Positions 59,734 through 64,000 of a stretch of DNA of 64,000 bases are shown here, piece after piece. The DNA lies in NCBI GenBank assembly GCA_949878435.1, contig CATLAK010000010.1, positions 34,135 through 98,134 of the forward strand. Reading direction: 5' to 3'. This DNA comes from an uncultured Lachnospiraceae bacterium. Lineage in GTDB: Bacteria > Bacillota > Clostridia > Lachnospirales > Lachnospiraceae. The notes below the pieces were generated by a model. That model was not told the DNA's origin. It saw nothing but the letters and a program-made list of their open reading frames with translations, and ran no database searches. The stretch's first letter is position 1, and each line of letters begins with the position of its first letter. A program made the translations under genes and the position numbers.

Positions 59734-60404
59734 TATTTCACCCTCTCCCGTAAATTTCCTAATCGGTTGAGCATTTCATACATCTGGCTATTGCCAAACA
59801 TATAATTATGCAAAACAAGCGGCTTCCCCGTCTGCCTGCTTTCCCGATGTAGCTTCATATAAGCGTCCCTCGCCTGATAGAATGCATCTTCCAATTCTTC
59901 CATCTCTTTTGTCGGCGTTTTAGGAATATTTCCCTGAAATGCCTGCCCTTGTGCTGCTATTCTGGCACAGGACTTCTGCCACTCTACTTCCTGCTCATAC
60001 TGCATATCCAGCCACTCAATTTCTACTTCCTCTGTCAACGATGTCCCATCTGTCTCATAATACTGTTCATTTTTATGGCGCTGTTCGATTTCAGCATAGA
60101 GCCTTGCATAACTCAATCCACAGGCATTCACTACATCGGAATAAGCATACTGCCCTTTTTCTTCCCTGATTTCCTTTAATATTCCAGCTCTCATATCGCT
60201 GAGTGATGCCGCCGACTGCACCACCGTATGCTTAATTCTATCCATTAAGATTTCCCTGTTTTTCGATAATGGGGAAACTTCTAATGAATCTCTATCAAAT
60301 ACTTTCCGGCCTTCATTTTGACTTTCCTGAGATTTCAAACAATCCCTATCAAGTTTAAGGCCATCCTGCAAATATACAGGATAATTTGAAATGCTAATTG
60401 CCAT
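59733..60404 (-). CDS. Unknown 223-aa, mostly helical protein of the kinase-linked cluster
   Basis: Starts MAISISNYPVYLQDGLKLDR at 60404, behind GGAGG. It is almost entirely helical and charged, with predicted coiled regions (AEIEQRHKNEQYYETDG, EIEWLDMQYEQEVEWQKSCA). No signal peptide, no membrane segment and no known motif. Such a profile could fit a chaperone or adaptor for the neighbouring proteins. It is coupled to the next gene through TAATG. Confidence 0.7.
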   Translation of the reverse strand: MAISISNYPVYLQDGLKLDRDCLKSQESQNEGRKVFDRDSLEVSPLSKNREILMDRIKHTVVQSAASLSDMRAGILKEIREEKGQYAYSDVVNACGLSYARLYAEIEQRHKNEQYYETDGTSLTEEVEIEWLDMQYEQEVEWQKSCARIAAQGQAFQGNIPKTPTKEMEELEDAFYQARDAYMKLHRESRQTGKPLVLHNYMFGNSQMYEMLNRLGNLRERVK

Positions 60405-60473
60405 ACATTCTTCCTCCAATTTAAGATATCCGTCAAATAGTAAAATGCCAACTATAGATATCCGTACCGATAT

Positions 60474-61520
60474 CTAAAATCCCCAAAACTTCGATGCCAG
60501 CTCCCGGTTTATGATAGGTGAGAGGAAATTGGGATTGCTGCTCTGGAACATTCTCAGGCTTTCAAAGAAAGTGGCCTTGCTTCCCGTCTTTAATCCTGCG
60601 AAAGTCTTATCCAGTTTCTGATTTTTCACATTCTTCTCCACATATTCCTCCGACTGCTTTTCGTAATTATCAACCATCGAAGGATTCTTCTTTACCGCGC
60701 CCGCATACCAGTTTGTAAGGTATTTCAACGAACTAAGCCCGCCGTCATCTTTTTCCCCCATCTTCTGGTACTCTGCGTATGCGTCTTTGTCCATCGTCCG
60801 CATCATGTCAAGCGCGTTTGTGGTCTGGACAAGATTGCTCCCATGCCCAAGATACCTGCCTTTCGCCACACCGTAATCCATGTTTCCGTTACTGTCCGCT
60901 TTTCCCGCGCTTGCCAGTTTCGCAATGGATTCCATTGCCTCCAGAAACGCATCCCTGCTGTCCTCCGGAATAAAGTTTTCCGCCGCATATTCCGCTTTCT
61001 TCATGCCGAGCGATATGTTCGCCTGCCGCTCTTCTTCCGTCATGGAGCCGCTGTTCCCGACAAGGAAATTCTGCCGGATGATGTCATACACAAATCCCTG
61101 CTCCTCTTTGCCGCAGTTCTCCAGTGCGGACGCAACCGCCTTGTCTGCGCCATACATCCCCGAATATGCCGGGAGATTATTTAAGGACTTGTCAACCTGC
61201 ACGATATCCTTTTGGAATGCCGCATTTCTTGCCTCCACCGCTTCCTTATCTTCCGGCACCATCCAGCCCTTCCTGCCCTCCGCAAGGGCCGCCATGCCGT
61301 CTCCCGAAAATTCCACGATAACGCTGTCCCCATACTGTGAACGGATGTCCTTCATCGCCTGCAGGGTTTCCTCCCTCGACATTTTATCCATGACCTTGTT
61401 GCCATGTTCATCCGTGGTGTTGAACTCATATTTTACAAGGGTGTCCTTCTTATACGCACCGCTTCCATATGATGGGATATTTGTTGTCCCTCTGTAAAAC
61501 TGGCTGTAATCGATATTCAT
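60474..61520 (-). CDS. Unknown 348-aa protein of the kinase-linked cluster (DUF4885-like size)
   Basis: I chose the ATG at 61520 (MNIDYSQFYRGTTNIPSYGS), ten bases after AGGAG; an ATG three codons earlier is too close to that site. Regions: polar N-terminus, a Thr/Asp-rich beta part (KYEFNTTDEHGNKVMDKMSR), a strand-helix stretch SVIVEFSGDGMAALAEGRKG and a long helical C-terminal half ending ASKFWGF. No signal peptide. The length and neighbours recall DUF4885-type proteins of Firmicutes, from memory and unverified. Confidence 0.7.
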   Translation of the reverse strand: MNIDYSQFYRGTTNIPSYGSGAYKKDTLVKYEFNTTDEHGNKVMDKMSREETLQAMKDIRSQYGDSVIVEFSGDGMAALAEGRKGWMVPEDKEAVEARNAAFQKDIVQVDKSLNNLPAYSGMYGADKAVASALENCGKEEQGFVYDIIRQNFLVGNSGSMTEEERQANISLGMKKAEYAAENFIPEDSRDAFLEAMESIAKLASAGKADSNGNMDYGVAKGRYLGHGSNLVQTTNALDMMRTMDKDAYAEYQKMGEKDDGGLSSLKYLTNWYAGAVKKNPSMVDNYEKQSEEYVEKNVKNQKLDKTFAGLKTGSKATFFESLRMFQSSNPNFLSPIINRELASKFWGF

Positions 61521-61565
61521 GATCTTCATTCTCCTTTTCTACTTTATTTTGATTAAATCCCTTTA

Positions 61566-61591
61566 TCATTCAGAGCCGCCCATGCACCCTT
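61566..61591. repeat. Intergenic motif, copy 3
   Basis: TCATTCAGAGCCGCCCATGC then ACCCTT; 23 of 26 bases match copy 4 at 62823. It lies in the 123-base gap between two cluster genes. Confidence 0.45.
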
Positions 61592-61643
61592 GCAGTCCGC
61601 AGAAGCAAAGGTTTATGCGCCTCTGCGGAATACGGTGTAAGGA

Positions 61644-62192
61644 TTATATCTGTATATCCAGCCCTTCCGCCGTGCCGGATTTCCCGGATACCATCGATGT
61701 GATACTCTCGTCTGCAAAAATCTCATCCAGTACATCTGACGGGATTGGCTGACCATGCGTCCATCCGGGTACTTTTTCTTTCACGGCACTGGCCACCTTT
61801 CTCCCAATGCTTATTTCTAACTGCTGTAATGTCCATGATGCGGCTACCCGGTCTTCCTTCTTTAATGTCTTATAATAATTGTTTTTTGCCTGTGCCATTT
61901 CTTCCCACTCCGCCTCATTATCGCCGGACATTCCATTGTATTTGTAAAATGCATCTTTCACGCTGTTGAAAACACGCTGCTTCATTTCATCAGATACTTT
62001 GATGATTTTCCTTGCATTGGGATTGTTGGTAACGCACATTCCCTCCACGCCGTAGGAATTTTTTCTATGTCCGGTAAGCTGGTCTTCAAGCGTATTCCTG
62101 CCGCCTGCACCGGAACTTCTGCCAAAAGCGTTATTCCCGTTCATCCTTGAAAAGAGCTGCCAGATTCCCTGGCTGTTATTTCCTATACGCAT
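61644..62192 (-). CDS. Unknown 182-aa protein of the kinase-linked cluster (DUF3879-like size)
   Basis: Starts MRIGNNSQGIWQLFSRMNGN behind GGAGGG. The N-terminal 45 residues are polar and Gly/Asn-rich, then comes a helical body (SDEMKQRVFNSVKDAFYKYN, RVAASWTLQQLEISIGRKVA) and an acidic tail. No signal peptide or membrane segment. The shape is like the DUF3879 group as I recall it; this needs a profile search. It is third in order in the cluster. Confidence 0.7.
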   Translation of the reverse strand: MRIGNNSQGIWQLFSRMNGNNAFGRSSGAGGRNTLEDQLTGHRKNSYGVEGMCVTNNPNARKIIKVSDEMKQRVFNSVKDAFYKYNGMSGDNEAEWEEMAQAKNNYYKTLKKEDRVAASWTLQQLEISIGRKVASAVKEKVPGWTHGQPIPSDVLDEIFADESITSMVSGKSGTAEGLDIQI

Positions 62193-62231
62193 GATAAAAT
62201 CCCTCCTTCTATATGGTCAAACATCTCGCTT

Positions 62232-62780
62232 TCAGCCTTTATCCATAAACGCATCAAACGCGCTTAGAATTTTCTGATACGATGCATAGCCCGCAAGATT
62301 GTGACATTCATACTGCATCTTCATCATTTCTTCCGCAATGGCATAGAAATTCTTCTTTTCAGCAAAAGCGGTAGAAAAACTTTCCGTCCCCTTTTCCGCC
62401 CCTGCCCCTATCCTTAACGCAGATATGCTGTCCAGTTTCTTTTCGTCCACCAAGTATGCCGCCAGTGCATCTATTTCCGTTCTTGTCGCACTTGCCGGGT
62501 CTACCTTTGCCGGATCAACCAACTGCTCATACCCCTGCCCGTCCGCCGCCCTGGTGACAACCCGCATGATTGGATTTTCAGCACTATACCCTTCTGCCTT
62601 ATAAACTGTGACACAGCCGCCATCGGCCAATCCTCTTGAACACAGGCCGCCCATTACGAGAGTATGTACTCCGTTAAAGCTGTTCTGGAAACCGGGTGCC
62701 GTGTTTCTCGTTTTAGGGCTTTCCCTTTTTTGAACGGGCATATAAGCGCCATTGTTTATTCCGTTTACATTCATTGACAT
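62232..62780 (-). CDS. Unknown 182-aa protein of the kinase-linked cluster
   Basis: I chose MSMNVNGINNGAYMPVQKRE at 62780, eight bases after GGAGG. A polar N-terminus is followed by HTLVMGGLCSRGLADGGCVT and VYKAEGYSAENPIMRVVTRA, a compact alpha/beta domain with three Cys overall. A C-terminal helix bundle (AEKKNFYAIAEEMMKMQYEC) ends at FDAFMDKG. No signal peptide. No family recognised. Confidence 0.7.
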   Translation of the reverse strand: MSMNVNGINNGAYMPVQKRESPKTRNTAPGFQNSFNGVHTLVMGGLCSRGLADGGCVTVYKAEGYSAENPIMRVVTRAADGQGYEQLVDPAKVDPASATRTEIDALAAYLVDEKKLDSISALRIGAGAEKGTESFSTAFAEKKNFYAIAEEMMKMQYECHNLAGYASYQKILSAFDAFMDKG

Positions 62781-62822
62781 CTGCCTTTCCTCCTTCAAAA
62801 AATCTTACCTGCGGCCCCTCTG

Positions 62823-62848
62823 TCATTCGGAGCTGCCCATGCCCCCTT
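62823..62848. repeat. Intergenic motif, copy 4
   Basis: TCATTCGGAGCTGCCCATGC then CCCCTT; see copy 3 at 61566. It lies between the first two cluster genes after the kinase. Confidence 0.45.
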
Positions 62849-62873
62849 ACGGTAAGTCCGGGCATATCCTGTT

Positions 62874-63617
62874 TTACTTCAAAATGCCCGCCGCCTCATA
62901 TGCGGCAATCGAAACCGCCTTGCTCTGGTAAAACCTCCTGTCCACTTCCTGCGCCAGCATTTTGCGTTTCAATGCGCTTTCCTCCGCCAGCCTCTCATAT
63001 TCTGCGTGCTTTGCTTCTCTTGCTTTGCGGGCTTCAACAAATTCTGATGACGAAACAGTAATTGTTCCGGGGCTGGTTACACGATACTTGGAGATTTCTC
63101 CGTTTTCATCCAATTCAATCAGATAGGAACAACCCGGAGTCGCCGGATATGTGGCTATAAAATTCTCAACGGTGGCCATCACCTTCTCTGCAAGTTCAGG
63201 ATTGCCCTGCATTTTCTGTTCCAAAGCAGGAGGTACAATGACTGCTTTCTTTCCAGCCGTTGCACTCCACCTTGACTGCACTTCCGGACTGTTAGCTGAC
63301 GGTTCCGCTCCAGAAGAAGCCCAATTCAGGATAGATTCATCCACACTATCTGAAAAGAACCGCTCAAACGGAAAATCATTTCTATCCCATGCTCCTTGTG
63401 ATATCTTTGAACCGTCCATCACATGGTAGTACGCACCCGGAAACCTCGCCTGCCACATATCCTTGAAACTCATTCCCGCCGCAGTTCCTTTCTCCACCGC
63501 CTTTGCAGCCGCAAGCTCCGCAAAACTCATGCCCTCGCTCTTGCCTGCCGCCCCATTCTTCTGGTACTGCTCTGCCAGATAGTACCCTCCTAATTTACCT
63601 GTTACTCCAAAATCCAT
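62874..63617 (-). CDS. Unknown 247-aa protein, first of the kinase-linked cluster
   Basis: Starts MDFGVTGKLGGYYLAEQYQK at 63617, eight bases after AGGAG. The ribosome site and start lie inside the last codons of the sensor kinase gene (stop at 63595), so it is in the same transcript. Features: a polar Tyr/Gly N-terminus, Ala-rich helix (SFAELAAAKAVEKGTAAGMS), a conserved-looking core (KKAVIVPPALEQKMQGNPEL, SYLIELDENGEISKYRVTSP) and a charged C-terminal helix. No signal peptide or membrane segment. I do not know the family. Confidence 0.72.
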   Translation of the reverse strand: MDFGVTGKLGGYYLAEQYQKNGAAGKSEGMSFAELAAAKAVEKGTAAGMSFKDMWQARFPGAYYHVMDGSKISQGAWDRNDFPFERFFSDSVDESILNWASSGAEPSANSPEVQSRWSATAGKKAVIVPPALEQKMQGNPELAEKVMATVENFIATYPATPGCSYLIELDENGEISKYRVTSPGTITVSSSEFVEARKAREAKHAEYERLAEESALKRKMLAQEVDRRFYQSKAVSIAAYEAAGILK

Positions 63618-64000
63618 CTTCACTTCTCCTTTCATTTTTCATCATCACCGACAGGATGAACACCCTGCCATTTACCTTGAAATCCATTGTCCCATGATAT
63701 TTCTCCGCCGTGCTTTTGATATTGGCAAGCCCTATCCCGTGGTTCTCCCTGTCTGCTTTTTCCGTCATGGGGAATTCCTCCTGCCGTCTCCGCACCAGTT
63801 GCCCGTCAAAGCTGTTCTCCACTTTCAGGAAAAACAGTTCCCTCTTTTGGAATGAACTGATACGGATAAAGGCTTCCGCATCCGGCTCCTTCGCTTTCAG
63901 TTTCCGGCACGCCTCCATTGCATTATCCAGTGCGTTTCCTAAAATAATGCCGATATCATAACTCTGGATGAACAGTTTTTCAGGGAACTGCAGCCCCTCC
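63595..64000 (-). CDS. AgrC/VirS-type GHKL sensor histidine kinase, C-terminal part (cut by window edge)
   Basis: The visible 134 residues are the ATPase domain of a GHKL kinase: N box IILGNALDNAMEACRKLK, G box HGIGLANIKSTAEKYHGTMD and the final strand VFILSVMM. This subfamily senses signals (often peptides) through an N-terminal membrane domain and acts on LytTR response regulators; both would lie past the window end. Its 3' end overlaps the ribosome site of the unknown-gene cluster, which links that cluster to this signalling system. Confidence 0.9.
   Translation of the reverse strand, partial: EGLQFPEKLFIQSYDIGIILGNALDNAMEACRKLKAKEPDAEAFIRISSFQKRELFFLKVENSFDGQLVRRRQEEFPMTEKADRENHGIGLANIKSTAEKYHGTMDFKVNGRVFILSVMMKNERRSEDGFWSNR

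Noticed and set aside
59128..64000. Flagellar gene cluster
   Set aside because: The N-termini look like flagellar export substrates, but none of the proteins has a flagellin, hook, FliK or FlgM motif, so I did not call them flagellar.

Overview
The window reads as chromosomal DNA of a low-to-mid GC anaerobic Firmicute, most likely a gut Lachnospiraceae-type clostridium. The evidence is strong GGAGG ribosome sites, a CD1871A-type CXXC microprotein beside a TlpA/polyferredoxin pair, a class II GalT, a CmpB-type membrane protein, an unlinked sugar ABC operon without its own ATPase, and a Gram-positive style pel locus. Almost everything is on the minus strand; the plus-strand genes are a flippase, a tandem hemerythrin and a truncated mannose-family PTS pair.

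Layout. 1-0.7 kb: start of a LysR regulator and an unknown 168-aa protein. 0.8-3.2 kb: a chemoreceptor with a Lys-Pro-Glu tail. 3.3-6.6 kb: a CUT1 sugar ABC operon (binding lipoprotein and two permeases) with a cre/LacI-type palindrome at its promoter. 6.8-11.3 kb: carAB. 11.5-11.9 kb: decayed genes. 11.9-29.3 kb: one long polysaccharide operon containing pelF, pelG, an SDR-PelD fusion, a PelE-like protein, a PelA-like/DUF2194-like membrane-anchored protein, five glycosyltransferases (two GT8, two GT4, one GT2), a large unknown membrane protein and a membrane-anchored pullulanase. A serine recombinase (29.6-30.2 kb) and a Wzx-like flippase (30.35-31.9 kb) border it.

31.9-44.1 kb: a DUF885 metallopeptidase and a tandem hemerythrin that share a symmetric divergent promoter, a GNAT gene, an AT-rich SatD/DUF3307 pair next to tRNA-Leu, a CmpB-type membrane protein, two G3E/CobW GTPases, an ArsC-like protein, and an overlapping ibrA-ibrB-nfo-ogg DNA module. 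44.2-52.5 kb: MATE transporter, galT, galK, AraC regulator, MFS transporter, ptsI and ptsH; the HPr has Lys where the regulatory Ser46 is expected. 52.5-54.1 kb: polyferredoxin, CXXC microprotein and TlpA. 54.3-57.3 kb: GntR and a SIS-domain enzyme, divergent from PTS IIB and IIC; the IIC is cut off by foreign-looking sequence carrying TraX-like, small membrane and PEBP genes. 59.1-64 kb: six unknown proteins without signal peptides, following the end of an AgrC/VirS-type sensor kinase.

The strongest candidates for under-described biology are the pel-type operon with an SDR-PelD fusion and an embedded pullulanase, the SatD/DUF3307 pair whose SatD carries class III cyclase-like motifs, the kinase-linked cluster of six unknown proteins, the translationally coupled ibrAB-nfo-ogg set, and a dispersed roughly 42-nt hairpin element found at five intergenic places, always on the same strand and next to a hairpin. 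All functional statements come from reading motifs; no database search was run.
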